Origin: Ancylobacter rudongensis
GTDB lineage: Bacteria > Pseudomonadota > Alphaproteobacteria > Rhizobiales > Xanthobacteraceae
Assembly (NCBI RefSeq): GCF_900100155.1
Contig: NZ_FMTP01000007.1
Coordinates: 151,091 to 215,090, forward strand
Direction of reading: 5' to 3'
DNA length: 64,000 nt
Position numbers and translations under genes: made by a program. The notes beneath the pieces were generated by a model. It made no database searches. It was not told the origin of the DNA and was given only the letters and a program-made list of their open reading frames with translations. Shown one piece after another: positions 7,557 through 16,067 of this stretch (positions are counted from its first letter, which is position 1; each line of letters opens with the position of its first letter).

Positions 7557-8870
7557 ATGAACGCTGATATCCGTCCGATCCGCACGCAGGCCGAGCAGGC
7601 GATCCTCGCCTCGCTCGCCACCGTGCCGGAAGGCGGCGACCGGCTGGCCGATCTGCGCCGCGCCGCCGCCCGCTCCTTCGAGGAGAACGGCCTGCCGCAC
7701 CGGCGGGTCGAGGAATGGAAATACACCGATCTGCGCAGCCTCATGCGCGAGGCGGTGCCGGTGGCCGGCGCGGCCGCCGTCGCCGAAGCGGACGCCCGCG
7801 CGTGCCTGCTGCGCGGCGTCGAGGCGCGCCGCATCGTCATCGCCAATGGCGCTGTCGTGCCGGAGCTTTCCGACCTCGCCGATCTGGAGGAGGGGCTGAG
7901 CCTCACCACCTTCGCGGCGGCGATGGCGGCGGGCGACGAGGTTCTGAGCCGGATCGGCGGCATCGTGCCGAGCCGCTACGACGCCTCGCTGGCGCTGAAC
8001 ACCGCGCTGGCCCGGGACGGCGTGGTGATCACGGTCACCCCTGGCGCGGCGATCGCGCGGCCGGTGCATGTGGCGCATGTGTTCGCCGGTGGCACGGCGG
8101 CGGCGATGTATGACCGCTCGCTGGTGGTGGTGGGGGCCGGCGCCTCCTTCACCTATGCCGAGAGCTTCGAGGGGGCGGACGGGCTGGCCTATCAGGCCAA
8201 TTCCGCCACCGAATTCGTCGTCGGCGACGGCGCCCATCTCGATGTGGTGCGGCTGCAGGAGGAGGGCGCCTCGGCGTTCCACCTCTCGACCCTGCTGTTC
8301 GATGTCGGGCGGGACTCGAAGGTGCACGCCTTCACCTTCGGCCTCGGCGCGGCGGTGGCGCGCACCACGCTCTACGCCACCCTTTCGGGCGAGGACAGCC
8401 ATGTCGGCTTCAACGGCGCCACCCTGCTGAAGGGCCGGCAGCACGCGGATTCGACGCTGTTCCTCGACCATCAGGTGCCGGGCTGCGAGAGCCGCGAACT
8501 GTTCAAGACCGTGCTGGACGACAGCGCGCGCGGCGTGTTCCAGGGCAAGATCGTCGTCCGCCAGGCGGCGCAGAAGACCGACGGGCGGATGATGAGCCGC
8601 GCGCTGGTGCTCGGCGACGAGGCGGAGATGGACAACAAGCCGGAGCTGGAAATCTTCGCCGACGACGTGCAGTGCGGCCATGGCGCCACCTGCGGCGCCA
8701 TTGACGACGATCTGCTGTTCTATCTGCGCGCCCGCGGCATTCCGAAGAAGGAGGCGCAGAGCCTCCTGGTGCAGGCCTTCGTCGGCGAGGCGGTGGAAAC
8801 CGTCGAGCATGACGGCCTGCGCGAGGCGCTGGTGGAGCGCGCGGAAGCCTGGCTCGCGGCGCGGGCGTAA
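7557..8870 (+). CDS. sufD: Fe-S cluster assembly protein SufD
   Basis: SufD pairs with SufB in the SufBC2D scaffold complex and is linked to iron entry. The 437 residues include RRVEEWKYTDLR near the N-terminus, a long beta-helix core, and the conserved C-terminal block with HQVPGCESRELFKTVLDD, AQKTDGRMMSRALVL, DNKPELEIFADDVQCGHGAT and GIPKKEAQSLL. The histidine in CGHGAT is the family's conserved metal-linked residue. The start at ATG 7557 sits just after the sufC stop; an upstream in-frame ATG at 7512 would overlap sufC and add a non-family N-terminus. The product is a paralogue of SufB. Confidence 0.95.
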   Translation: MNADIRPIRTQAEQAILASLATVPEGGDRLADLRRAAARSFEENGLPHRRVEEWKYTDLRSLMREAVPVAGAAAVAEADARACLLRGVEARRIVIANGAVVPELSDLADLEEGLSLTTFAAAMAAGDEVLSRIGGIVPSRYDASLALNTALARDGVVITVTPGAAIARPVHVAHVFAGGTAAAMYDRSLVVVGAGASFTYAESFEGADGLAYQANSATEFVVGDGAHLDVVRLQEEGASAFHLSTLLFDVGRDSKVHAFTFGLGAAVARTTLYATLSGEDSHVGFNGATLLKGRQHADSTLFLDHQVPGCESRELFKTVLDDSARGVFQGKIVVRQAAQKTDGRMMSRALVLGDEAEMDNKPELEIFADDVQCGHGATCGAIDDDLLFYLRARGIPKKEAQSLLVQAFVGEAVETVEHDGLREALVERAEAWLAARA

Positions 8871-8889
8871 GGCGGGACGACGAGGCGGG

Positions 8890-8923
8890 CATCCTTCGAG
8901 GCTCGCTTCGCTCGCACCTCAGG
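8890..8923 (-). repeat. Family A palindromic repeat, first of an inverted pair
   Basis: Read on the minus strand it starts CCTGAGGTGCGAGCGAAGCG and ends CCTCGAAGGATG. The 20-base core GAGGCTCGCTTCGCTCGCAC is shared exactly with 11117-11136. With the copy at 8946-8987 it forms an inverted pair in the sufD-sufS gap. Confidence 0.7.
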
Positions 8924-8945
8924 CAGACGTTGCCCTTTAGAACCA

Positions 8946-8987
8946 CGTCATCCTGAGGTGCCGGCCAAAGGCCGGCCTCGAAGGATG
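8946..8987 (+). repeat. Family A palindromic repeat, second of an inverted pair
   Basis: CGTCATCCTGAGGTGCC ... CCTCGAAGGATG, with an internal GGCC-rich stem (CCGGCC/GGCCGG). It has the same outer sequence as the copies at 21721 and 53935. Two facing copies here could fold into a large hairpin between sufD and sufS and affect their relative expression; that is an inference. Confidence 0.7.
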
Positions 8988-9018
8988 TTCGCCCGTGTGG
9001 CGCCAGAAAGGTCGATCG

Positions 9019-10269
9019 ATGACCATCACCCTCCACCCCGCCGTTGCCAACGGCACCTATGATGTCCAGCGCGTGCGGCAGGATTTTCCGATCCTGTCCA
9101 AACAGGTCTACGGCAAGCCTCTGGTCTATCTCGACAACGCCGCCTCGGCGCAGAAGCCGGTGCAGGTGCTGGACCGGATGCGCTTCGCCTATGAGAACGA
9201 ATATTCCAACGTCCATCGCGGCCTGCACTTCCTCGCCAATGCGATGACCGAGGCCTATGAGGAGGCGCGCGAGCGCTGCCGCGCCTTTCTCGGCGCGCCG
9301 ACGCTGGATGAGGTGATCTTCACCCGCTCGGCCACCGGCGCGCTCAACCTGGTCGCCTCCTCGCTCGGCCAGTCGATCGGCGAGGGCGACGAGATCGTGC
9401 TCTCGATCATGGAGCACCATTCCAACATCGTGCCGTGGAACTATCTGCGCGAGCGCAAGGGCGCGGTGATCAAATGGGCACCGGTGACGGAAGACGGCGC
9501 CTTCGACCTCGACGCGTTCAAGGCCCTGCTGACCGAGCGCACCAAGATCGTCGCCATCACCCATATGTCGAACGTGCTGGGCACAGTGACGCCGATCAAG
9601 GAGATCGCCCGCCTCGCCCACGAGGTCGGCGCGCTGGTGGTGGTCGACGGGTCGCAGTCCGCCGTGCACATGCCGGTGGACGTGGTGGATCTCGACGTCG
9701 ATTTCTACGCTGTCACCGGCCACAAGTTGTATGGGCCGACCGGCATCGGCCTGCTCTATGGCAAGCGGGCGCTGCTGGAGAAGATGCCGCCTTACGAGGG
9801 CGGTGGCGAGATGATCCGCACCGTCACCGAGCAGGGCGTCACCTATGGCGAGCCGCCGCACCGTTTTGAGGCCGGCACGCCGCCGATTGTGCAGGCGATT
9901 GGGCTCGGCGCGGCGCTGGCCTATATGGAGAGCCTCGGGCGGGAGCGCATTGCCGCGCATGAGGCCTCGCTCGGCGCCTATGCCCGCCAGCGGCTGGCGC
10001 AGATCAATTCGGTGCAGGTTTATGGCGACGCGCCGGGCAAGGGCGCCATCTTCGCCTTCGACGTGAAGGGCGCCCATGCGCACGACATCGCCACCGTGAT
10101 CGACCGCGCTGGCGTGGCGGTGCGTGCCGGCACCCATTGCGCGATGCCGCTTCTGGGGCGATATGGTGTAACGGCGACGTGCCGGGCGTCGTTCGCCCTC
10201 TACAACACGCATGAGGAAGTCGACGCTCTCGCCGACGCCCTCATCAAGGCTCAGGATCTTTTCGCATGA
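9019..10269 (+). CDS. sufS: Cysteine desulfurase SufS
   Basis: A group II cysteine desulfurase that normally passes sulfur to SufBCD through SufE or SufU. The 416 residues include the QVYGKPLVYLDNAASAQKP N-terminus, the PLP lysine K236 in VTGHKLYGP and the catalytic C374 in RAGTHCAMPL, the SufS-type motif rather than the NifS loop. The ATG at 9019 follows AGAAAGGTCG; an upstream in-frame GTG at 8995 would start inside the repeat-bearing gap. The 3' end overlaps the sufT start (ATGA). No sufE is visible in this operon. Confidence 0.95.
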   Translation: MTITLHPAVANGTYDVQRVRQDFPILSKQVYGKPLVYLDNAASAQKPVQVLDRMRFAYENEYSNVHRGLHFLANAMTEAYEEARERCRAFLGAPTLDEVIFTRSATGALNLVASSLGQSIGEGDEIVLSIMEHHSNIVPWNYLRERKGAVIKWAPVTEDGAFDLDAFKALLTERTKIVAITHMSNVLGTVTPIKEIARLAHEVGALVVVDGSQSAVHMPVDVVDLDVDFYAVTGHKLYGPTGIGLLYGKRALLEKMPPYEGGGEMIRTVTEQGVTYGEPPHRFEAGTPPIVQAIGLGAALAYMESLGRERIAAHEASLGAYARQRLAQINSVQVYGDAPGKGAIFAFDVKGAHAHDIATVIDRAGVAVRAGTHCAMPLLGRYGVTATCRASFALYNTHEEVDALADALIKAQDLFA

Positions 10270-10640
10270 GCGAAACCCACACGTCCGACAGTCCGAACGC
10301 GCCGGCGGTCCAGTCCGGCATTCCGGAGGAGGAGCTTGTGCGCCTGACCGACGATATCGTCGCGGCGCTCAAGACCGTCTATGACCCGGAAATCCCGGTC
10401 GACATCTATGAGCTCGGGCTCATCTATAAGGTCGACATCGCCGATGACCGCCAGGTCGCGGTCGAGATGACGCTGACCACGCCGAACTGCCCCGCCGCTG
10501 CCGAACTGCCCGGCATGGTGGAAGGCGCGGTGGCCAGCGTGGGCGGCGTCTCCGGCGCCAGCGTCAACCTCACCTTCGATCCGCCCTGGGACCAGGGCCG
10601 GATGTCCGAGGAAGCGCGGCTGGCGCTCAATCTCTGGTGA
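10266..10640 (+). CDS. sufT: SUF system assembly protein SufT (DUF59/MIP18 family)
   Basis: A small MIP18-type protein that helps Fe-S cluster maturation or delivery. The 124 residues have the family blocks DPEIPVDIYELGLIY (residues about 40-54) and MTLTTPNCPAA, whose cysteine is conserved, then a VGGVSGASVNLTFDPPW strand. Its ATG overlaps the sufS stop by four bases, so translation is probably coupled. The position after sufS is the usual alphaproteobacterial SUF order. Confidence 0.9.
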   Translation: MSETHTSDSPNAPAVQSGIPEEELVRLTDDIVAALKTVYDPEIPVDIYELGLIYKVDIADDRQVAVEMTLTTPNCPAAAELPGMVEGAVASVGGVSGASVNLTFDPPWDQGRMSEEARLALNLW

Positions 10641-10650
10641 GCGCGACGTC

Positions 10651-11082
10651 GTGAGCGAAACCCCTGCCGCACCGCCGCTCTCCGGCGTGGTGGAAACCGG
10701 CCTCTATGTCGACGACCTGCCCCGCGCGCGCGACTTCTACGAGCGCGTGCTGGGCCTCCGGCCGATGATCGCGGATGAGCGCTTCTGCGCCTACAATGCC
10801 GGACCCGGCAGCGTGCTGCTGCTGTTCCTGCGCGGCCAGACGCTGGAGCCTGTCGTGATGGCGGAGGGCACCATTCCCCCGCATGACGGCCACGGCCCGC
10901 TGCACTATGCGTTGGCGATCCCGGCGGGCGCGCTGGCCCATTGGGAGCAGCATCTCGCCGTTCAATGCGTGGCGCTGGAGGGACGGGTGAACTGGAAGGG
11001 AGGCGGCGTCAGCCTCTATTTCCGTGATCCCGATGCGAATCTGGTGGAACTGGCGACGCCGGGGCTGTGGCCGAATTATTGA
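10651..11082 (+). CDS. VOC (glyoxalase/bleomycin-resistance) family protein
   Basis: A 143-residue vicinal-oxygen-chelate protein with one pair of beta-alpha-beta-beta-beta modules. The start TGLYVDDLPRARDFYERVLGL (about 15-35) and the end SLYFRDPDANLVELATPG are typical. Likely metal ligands are the His in GPLHYAL and the Glu in LVELATP. The substrate is unknown. It starts with GTG 10 bases after sufT and lies between sufT and sufA, so it is co-transcribed with SUF genes even though it is not a SUF component I know. A role in redox or aldehyde stress is only a guess. Confidence 0.85.
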   Translation: MSETPAAPPLSGVVETGLYVDDLPRARDFYERVLGLRPMIADERFCAYNAGPGSVLLLFLRGQTLEPVVMAEGTIPPHDGHGPLHYALAIPAGALAHWEQHLAVQCVALEGRVNWKGGGVSLYFRDPDANLVELATPGLWPNY

Positions 11083-11106
11083 GGCGGGTGCGTTTGCGTT
11101 GTGCGC

Positions 11107-11150
11107 GTCCTCGCTTGAGGCTCGCTTCGCTCGCACGTCAAGATGACGTG
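11107..11150 (-). repeat. Family A palindromic repeat, degenerate
   Basis: It contains GAGGCTCGCTTCGCTCGCAC (11117-11136), identical to the core at 8899-8918, then a changed end GTCAAGATGACGTG. It lies in the gap between the VOC gene and sufA. Confidence 0.6.
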
Positions 11151-11266
11151 GCTTGAGCCGGCGATGCCCCTCCGCCTTCGCCCTTGCCTGCGCGCCGCCC
11201 ATCCCCCATCTTAGACGATACCGATCCGCCGGCCTTGAACCGGCGTCGATTAGGAGACAGAACACG

Positions 11267-11659
11267 ATGACCCAGCCCCAGACCCGTCCCCGCCCGCAGG
11301 TAATGACCCTCACCGACGCCGCCGCCGAGCGCGTGCGCGCGGTGATCGCCCGTTCGGAGAAGCCGGTGGCCGGCCTGCGCATCGGCATCAAGAATGGCGG
11401 CTGTGCCGGCATGGAATACACGATGGAATTCGCCGAACAGGCGGGCAAGTTCGATGAAGTTGTCGAGGACAAGGGCGTCAAGGTGCTGATCGACCCCAAG
11501 GCGATCCTGTACCTGCTCGGCACCCAGATGGACTTCAAGGCCGACAAGCTCTCCGCCCAGTTCGTGTTCAACAACCCGAACCAGACCTCGGCCTGCGGCT
11601 GCGGCGAATCGGTTGCCATCACCCCGGTGCAGCCCGAACCGGCCGACGCCAGCGCCTGA
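11267..11659 (+). CDS. sufA: A-type Fe-S carrier protein SufA/IscA
   Basis: SufA/IscA-type carriers receive Fe-S clusters from the scaffold and pass them to apo-proteins. The 130 residues contain the LTDAAAERVRAVI start, NGGCAGMEY with the first ligand cysteine, and ACGCGES with the two C-terminal ligand cysteines, the full C-x(n)-C-G-C set. The ATG at 11267 follows TAGGAGACAG; an in-frame start upstream would run through the repeat. It closes the suf operon, 184 bases after the VOC gene. Confidence 0.95.
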   Translation: MTQPQTRPRPQVMTLTDAAAERVRAVIARSEKPVAGLRIGIKNGGCAGMEYTMEFAEQAGKFDEVVEDKGVKVLIDPKAILYLLGTQMDFKADKLSAQFVFNNPNQTSACGCGESVAITPVQPEPADASA

Positions 11660-11669
11660 CCTTCGGGCG

Positions 11670-12017
11670 ATGGACGAGGCCGGCATCGCCGACATCTTCG
11701 CCGCCTTCGGCCCCGTGCGCTGTCGGCGGCTGTTTGGTGGGCTGGGGCTCTACGCCGATGGCGTGATGTTCGGCCTCGCCGTCGACGGGCGCATCTTCCT
11801 AAAGACCGACCCCGGCTTCGCCGCCGACCTCGCCGCTGCCGGTGCGGAAGCCTTCAGCTATGACCGCAAGGACGGCCGACGGGTGAGCCTGTCTTACTGG
11901 TCGCTGCCCGAGGCGGCGCTCGACGATGGCGAGGTGGCGGCGGCGCTTGCCCACCGCGCGCTCGTCATCGCCCGTGCCGCGGCGGCAGGATCGCCGCGCC
12001 GCCCGCGCCTGCGCTGA
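11670..12017 (+). CDS. TfoX N-terminal domain protein
   Basis: A 115-residue protein with RRLFGGLGLYADGVMFGLAVDGRIFLKTD (about 22-50), the hallmark of the TfoX/Sxy N-terminal domain, and SYWSLPEAALDD near the C-terminus. It lacks the separate TfoX C-terminal domain, as many alphaproteobacterial members do. TfoX proteins act in competence regulation in gammaproteobacteria; the role of this short form is not known. The ATG at 11670 is 10 bases after the sufA stop, so it probably shares the suf transcript. Confidence 0.85.
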   Translation: MDEAGIADIFAAFGPVRCRRLFGGLGLYADGVMFGLAVDGRIFLKTDPGFAADLAAAGAEAFSYDRKDGRRVSLSYWSLPEAALDDGEVAAALAHRALVIARAAAAGSPRRPRLR

Positions 12018-12108
12018 AACGCGCATCGCCGGGGAACCCGTCCGCTGCGTCGGTGTTGCCTGTGGTACCCGGCGGTGCCGGGGTCCCGATGCGCAAGGAG
12101 CGGACCGC

Positions 12109-13032
12109 ATGAACCTCGACACTTTCGGCGACCTCGATGGGCTGGGCGATCTTCTCGTCCTTTACGGGCTCAACGTGATCTATGCGCTGGCGCTGCTGCT
12201 CATCGGCTGGTGGCTGGCGAGCGTCGCCGAGCGGCTGGTCGTGCGCGCCTTCGCTGCGACGCGGCGGGTGGACCCGACCATTGTCGGCTTCCTCTCCAGC
12301 GTGGCGCGCTACACGGTGCTGGTGTTCGTCGGCTTGGCCGTGCTGCAGCGCTTCGGTATCCAGACCACCAGCCTGATCGCCGTGCTGGGCGCCACCTCGC
12401 TGGCGGTCGGCCTTGCCCTGCAGGGCACGCTGTCCAATGTCGCCGCCGGAGTGATGCTGCTGCTGTTCCGCCCGTTCAAGGTCGGCGATTCCGTCGAGGT
12501 CGGCGGCCAGAGCGGCACCGTGAAGGCGATCACCCTGTTCACCACCGAGCTGGCGGCGGGCGATAATGTGCAGGTGCTGATGCCCAATGGCCGGGTGTGG
12601 GGCTCGCCGATCGTCAACCGCTCGGTCTATGGCGCGCGCAGCTTCAGCTTCGCGCTGGAACTGAGGCCGGATGCCGATATCGAGGGAGTGATGGAGAAGG
12701 GGCTCGCCTTCCTGCGCGCCGATTCCCGCGTCTCGCAGCAGCCCGGTCCTTCCGCGTCCATCGCAAAAATGGCGCTCGACCGGGTGGAGATCGGCTTTTC
12801 CGGCTGGGCCGCCGCCGGCGATGCCGGCGGGGTGCGTGGCGACCTGATCCGTCGCCTCAGGGACATTATGCGCGCCCCGGCCGCTGCCGCGCCACGCAAG
12901 GCGCGCCCATCGGCCAAGGAGAGTCAGGTGACGGAGAGCCGGCAGGCGGAGAGCCAGGCGACCGTCGAACTGGCGGAGGCCGGGTCGGCCCTGCCGCGGC
13001 CGAAGGCCGGCGAGCCGTTCAGCCGGCCTTGA
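12109..13032 (+). CDS. Small-conductance mechanosensitive channel (MscS family)
   Basis: An inner-membrane channel that opens under hypo-osmotic tension. The 307 residues have three N-terminal membrane segments: about 18-40, 62-85, and the pore helix with VGLALQGTLSNVAAGVMLLLFRPFKVGD (about 101-128), which is the MscS signature. A beta domain follows with MPNGRVWGSPIVN. The last 60 residues or so are Ala/Pro/charged and look disordered. The ATG at 12109 follows CAAGGAGCG. The 3' end overlaps the 3' end of the convergent helicase gene by 14 bases. Confidence 0.92.
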   Translation: MNLDTFGDLDGLGDLLVLYGLNVIYALALLLIGWWLASVAERLVVRAFAATRRVDPTIVGFLSSVARYTVLVFVGLAVLQRFGIQTTSLIAVLGATSLAVGLALQGTLSNVAAGVMLLLFRPFKVGDSVEVGGQSGTVKAITLFTTELAAGDNVQVLMPNGRVWGSPIVNRSVYGARSFSFALELRPDADIEGVMEKGLAFLRADSRVSQQPGPSASIAKMALDRVEIGFSGWAAAGDAGGVRGDLIRRLRDIMRAPAAAAPRKARPSAKESQVTESRQAESQATVELAEAGSALPRPKAGEPFSRP

Positions 13033-14677
13033 TCTTCACCGGCCGCAGCAGGAAGGCCGGCAGGTGCGAGGTATCCGCCGGCTCGTCCATCGGCGCCCGC
13101 TCGGAACGGCGATGAGTGAGGGGCGTCACCGGGGCCCGGGCGGGAGCCGGGGCCTGCTTTTCGCGGGTGCGCTCGCGCGGTTCCCTCGGTTCCCGCGATT
13201 CGCGCGGGGCGGGGGCGGGCGCCGCAGCCACGGGAGCGGCCGCTACAGGCGCGGACTCGCCGTCCTTGCCCCGACCACGACGGCGGGCCGGCTTGGCGGT
13301 CGGCTTCACCGCCTCGTCGGCGACAGCGGCGAGCGGGGCCTCGATTGCCTCGACCGGCACGGGAGCCGCCTCGGCATCGCGGCGACGGGCGGGGCGGGCA
13401 CCGCGGCTCTCGCCGCCATCCTCGCGCTCGCGACCGGCGCTGCGACCGCCGCGACCCTTCTCGCGGGCGGGCTTCTCGCGCGATGTCTTCTCGCCAGCGG
13501 CCTTCTCGCGGGTCGGGCGGGCACGCGGCTCGGAAGCCGGCACGCTGTCCAGCCCGGCGCCGTCCTTCCAGTCGATCGGGCGGCCGATCAGCTTCTCGAT
13601 CGCTGCCAGCGACTTGACCTCGCCTGCGGTGACGATGGTGAAGGCGGCGCCGGCGCGGCCCGCGCGGCCGGTGCGGCCGATGCGGTGGACATAGTCTTCC
13701 GCGTGGTGCGGCGTGTCATAGTTGAAGACGTGGCTCACGGCGGGAATGTCGAGGCCGCGCGCGGCAACGTCAGACGCCACCAGCAGGGTGGCCTCGCCGG
13801 TGCGGAACTGGTCGAGCGCCTGCATGCGCGAGCGCTGGTCCATGTCGCCATGCAGGCAGACGGCCTTGTAGCCGTGCCGCAGAAGCGACTTGTGCACCAC
13901 GGCCACTTCGCTCTTGCGGTTGCAGAAGATGATGCCGTTCTGCAGGTTGTCGGCGGTGTTGATCAGGTGGCGCAGCGTGTCGCGCTTGGTGAAGTCTTCC
14001 TTGCCGGAGGCGACGAGCAGCTGGGTGATCGTCGAGGCGGTGGAAGAGGGGCGCGAGGCTTCGATCTGCACCGGGTTCGACAGGAACTGCGAGACGAGGC
14101 GCTGGATCTCCGGCGGCATGGTGGCCGAGAAGAACAGCGTCTGCCGGGTGAACGGCACCAGCTTGCAGACCCGCTCGATGTCCGGGATGAAGCCCATGTC
14201 CAGCATGCGGTCGGCCTCATCGATGACGAGGATCTCGATGCCGGAGAGCAGCAGGCGGCCACGCTCGACATGGTCGAGCAGCCGGCCCGGCGTGGCGATG
14301 AGGATGTCGACGCCGCGCAGCAGCTTGGCATCCTGGTCGCCGAAGGAGACGCCGCCGATCAGCAGGGCGACGTTGAGCTTGTGGTTCTTGCCGTAGCGCG
14401 TGAAGTTCTCCTCGACCTGCGCGGCGAGTTCGCGCGTGGGTTCAAGGATCAGCGTGCGCGGCATGCGGGCGCGGGCGCGGCCCTGCTCCAGCAGCGTCAG
14501 CATCGGCAGGGTGAAGGCAGCGGTCTTGCCGGTGCCCGTCTGGGCGAGCCCCAGCACGTCGCGTCGCGCGAGAATGTGCGGGATGGCCTGCGCCTGAATC
14601 GGCGTCGGCTCGGTGTAGCCCGTATCGGCAACGGCCGAGAGCACCTTGTCGCTCAGGCCCAGTTCGTTAAAAGGCAT
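13019..14677 (-). CDS. DEAD-box ATP-dependent RNA helicase (RhlE-like)
   Basis: A 552-residue RNA helicase. The motifs in order are the Q motif (PTPIQ, 25-29), I AQTGTGKT (45-52), Ia PTRELAAQ (80-87), Ib TPGR (129-132), II DEAD (153-156), III SAT (184-186), V RGLDIP (307-312) and VI HRIGRTGRAG (331-340). Residues from about 380 on are a low-complexity tail rich in Arg, Lys, Glu, Ala and Pro, typical of RhlE-type helicases that bind RNA non-specifically. The ATG at 14675-14677 gives the standard MPFNELGLS start; longer in-frame starts add non-family sequence. It probably acts in ribosome assembly or mRNA decay at low temperature, by family. Confidence 0.93.
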   Translation of the reverse strand: MPFNELGLSDKVLSAVADTGYTEPTPIQAQAIPHILARRDVLGLAQTGTGKTAAFTLPMLTLLEQGRARARMPRTLILEPTRELAAQVEENFTRYGKNHKLNVALLIGGVSFGDQDAKLLRGVDILIATPGRLLDHVERGRLLLSGIEILVIDEADRMLDMGFIPDIERVCKLVPFTRQTLFFSATMPPEIQRLVSQFLSNPVQIEASRPSSTASTITQLLVASGKEDFTKRDTLRHLINTADNLQNGIIFCNRKSEVAVVHKSLLRHGYKAVCLHGDMDQRSRMQALDQFRTGEATLLVASDVAARGLDIPAVSHVFNYDTPHHAEDYVHRIGRTGRAGRAGAAFTIVTAGEVKSLAAIEKLIGRPIDWKDGAGLDSVPASEPRARPTREKAAGEKTSREKPAREKGRGGRSAGREREDGGESRGARPARRRDAEAAPVPVEAIEAPLAAVADEAVKPTAKPARRRGRGKDGESAPVAAAPVAAAPAPAPRESREPREPRERTREKQAPAPARAPVTPLTHRRSERAPMDEPADTSHLPAFLLRPVKIKAG

Positions 14678-14896
14678 CTGGATCAATTCTGCGGCTGCGC
14701 ACCGCACACCGGCTCCCCGAGCCGTAACCGGGGATGGTTGCATCGTCGTCGCGCGGAGCGCATCAGTCGGATATGGTATGACGACGCGTTGCACCATAGG
14801 CATAACGCTCGGAAAGTCAACGGATTTGGCCGCTGTCAAGGGCATTTCGGCATGTTCCGGCCCCGGTGGCCCTCCCAGGGGAAGGCAGGCCGGGCG

Positions 14897-15373
14897 ATGA
14901 GCCGTGCATTCGTCAAGGAAGACAGCGGTGCCGACACGCTGCCAGAACGCCCGGTGAGCACCAATCGCAACCTCGTTACCCGCCGGGGACTGGCGCAGAT
15001 CGACGCCGAACTGGCGCGCCAGCGCGAGGCCCTTTCCGCAGCCGGCGCCCGGGGCGACCGGGACGCGGTGGCGGCAGCGTCGCGGGAACTGCGCTACTGG
15101 TCGGCCCGCCGGTCCAGCGCCGAGCCGGTCGACCCGCCGGCGGAGGGCGAGGCCATCACCTTCGGCATGGCGGTGACGCTGGAGGATGCGAAAGGCGGGC
15201 AGCGCCGCTTCCGCATCGTCGGCGAGGACGAGGCAGACCCGGCGCAGGGCCGCATCGGCTGGGTCTCGCCCGTGGCCCGCGCCCTGCTGGGCAAATGGAT
15301 CGGCGACGAGGTGGCCCTGCCGGCGGGGTCGGTGGAGATTGTCGCCGTCGATCCGCACCCGGAAGAGGCGTGA
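14897..15373 (+). CDS. GreA/GreB-family transcription elongation factor
   Basis: A 158-residue protein with the Gre layout: an N-terminal helical hairpin (LVTRRGLAQIDAELARQREAL, about 27-47, then a second charged helix) and a C-terminal FKBP-like domain starting near 84 with ITFGMAVTLED and ending RALLGKWIGDEVALPAG. Gre factors enter the RNA polymerase secondary channel and stimulate transcript cleavage. It resembles the GreB-like paralogues kept alongside a housekeeping GreA in Rhizobiales. The ATG at 14897 is chosen because upstream in-frame sequence lies under the helicase promoter region and does not fit the family. Confidence 0.85.
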   Translation: MSRAFVKEDSGADTLPERPVSTNRNLVTRRGLAQIDAELARQREALSAAGARGDRDAVAAASRELRYWSARRSSAEPVDPPAEGEAITFGMAVTLEDAKGGQRRFRIVGEDEADPAQGRIGWVSPVARALLGKWIGDEVALPAGSVEIVAVDPHPEEA

Positions 15374-15376
15374 GCC

Positions 15377-16012
15377 GTGCTGATCTCCGCGCAAACCCTG
15401 CTCGTCTTCGTGCCGGCCGCGCTGGCGCTGAATCTCACCCCCGGCAATGACATGCTGTTCTGCCTCGGCCAGGGCATGCGCTCGGGCCCGCGCGCCGGCA
15501 TCGCCGCGAGCCTCGGCATCGCCACTGGCGTGTTCCTGCACAGCTGCGCGGCGGCGGTCGGGCTGGCGGCGCTGCTGGCGGCTTATCCTGCGGCGTTCGA
15601 GGTGCTGCGCTGGGCCGGCGTCGCCTATCTCGTCTATCTCGCGGTGCAGGCGCTGCGCGGCTCCGGCGGCGTGCTGGCCGCGCCGACCGCGCCGGTACGG
15701 GCCTCGGTGAGCAAGGCCTGGCGGGCGGCGGTGCTGGTCAGCCTGCTCAACCCGAAAGTGGCGGTGTTCGTGCTGGCCTTCCTGCCGCAATTCGTCGACC
15801 CCTCGCGCGGCAGCGCGTTCGCCCAGTTCATGGTGCTGGGCCTCATCCTCAACATCGGCGGCACGGTGATCAACGCGTTGGTAGGCGCCTTCGCCGGCGG
15901 GATCGGCCGCTGGCTGGGCCGTCGCCCGAGCTTTGCCCGTCTGGCGGAGAAGCTCACCGGGTTGCTCTTGCTCGGGATCGCGGCCCGTATAGCATTGGAG
16001 CGGCGGGGGTAG
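15377..16012 (+). CDS. LysE/RhtB-family amino acid exporter
   Basis: An inner-membrane exporter of 211 residues with about six hydrophobic segments. The N-terminal stretch LALNLTPGNDMLFCLGQGMRSGPRAG (about 17-42) is the LysE/RhtB signature, and SLLNPKVAVFVLAFLPQFVD (about 122-141) is the second conserved block. The substrate may be an amino acid such as threonine, homoserine or lysine and cannot be fixed from sequence. A GTG start lies three bases after the gre-like stop, so the two are probably co-transcribed. Confidence 0.9.
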   Translation: MLISAQTLLVFVPAALALNLTPGNDMLFCLGQGMRSGPRAGIAASLGIATGVFLHSCAAAVGLAALLAAYPAAFEVLRWAGVAYLVYLAVQALRGSGGVLAAPTAPVRASVSKAWRAAVLVSLLNPKVAVFVLAFLPQFVDPSRGSAFAQFMVLGLILNIGGTVINALVGAFAGGIGRWLGRRPSFARLAEKLTGLLLLGIAARIALERRG

Positions 16013-16067
16013 GGAGGAAGGCGGCGCACTGCCGACCGCCGTCCCCGTCGGCACGTGCGGGTGGACG

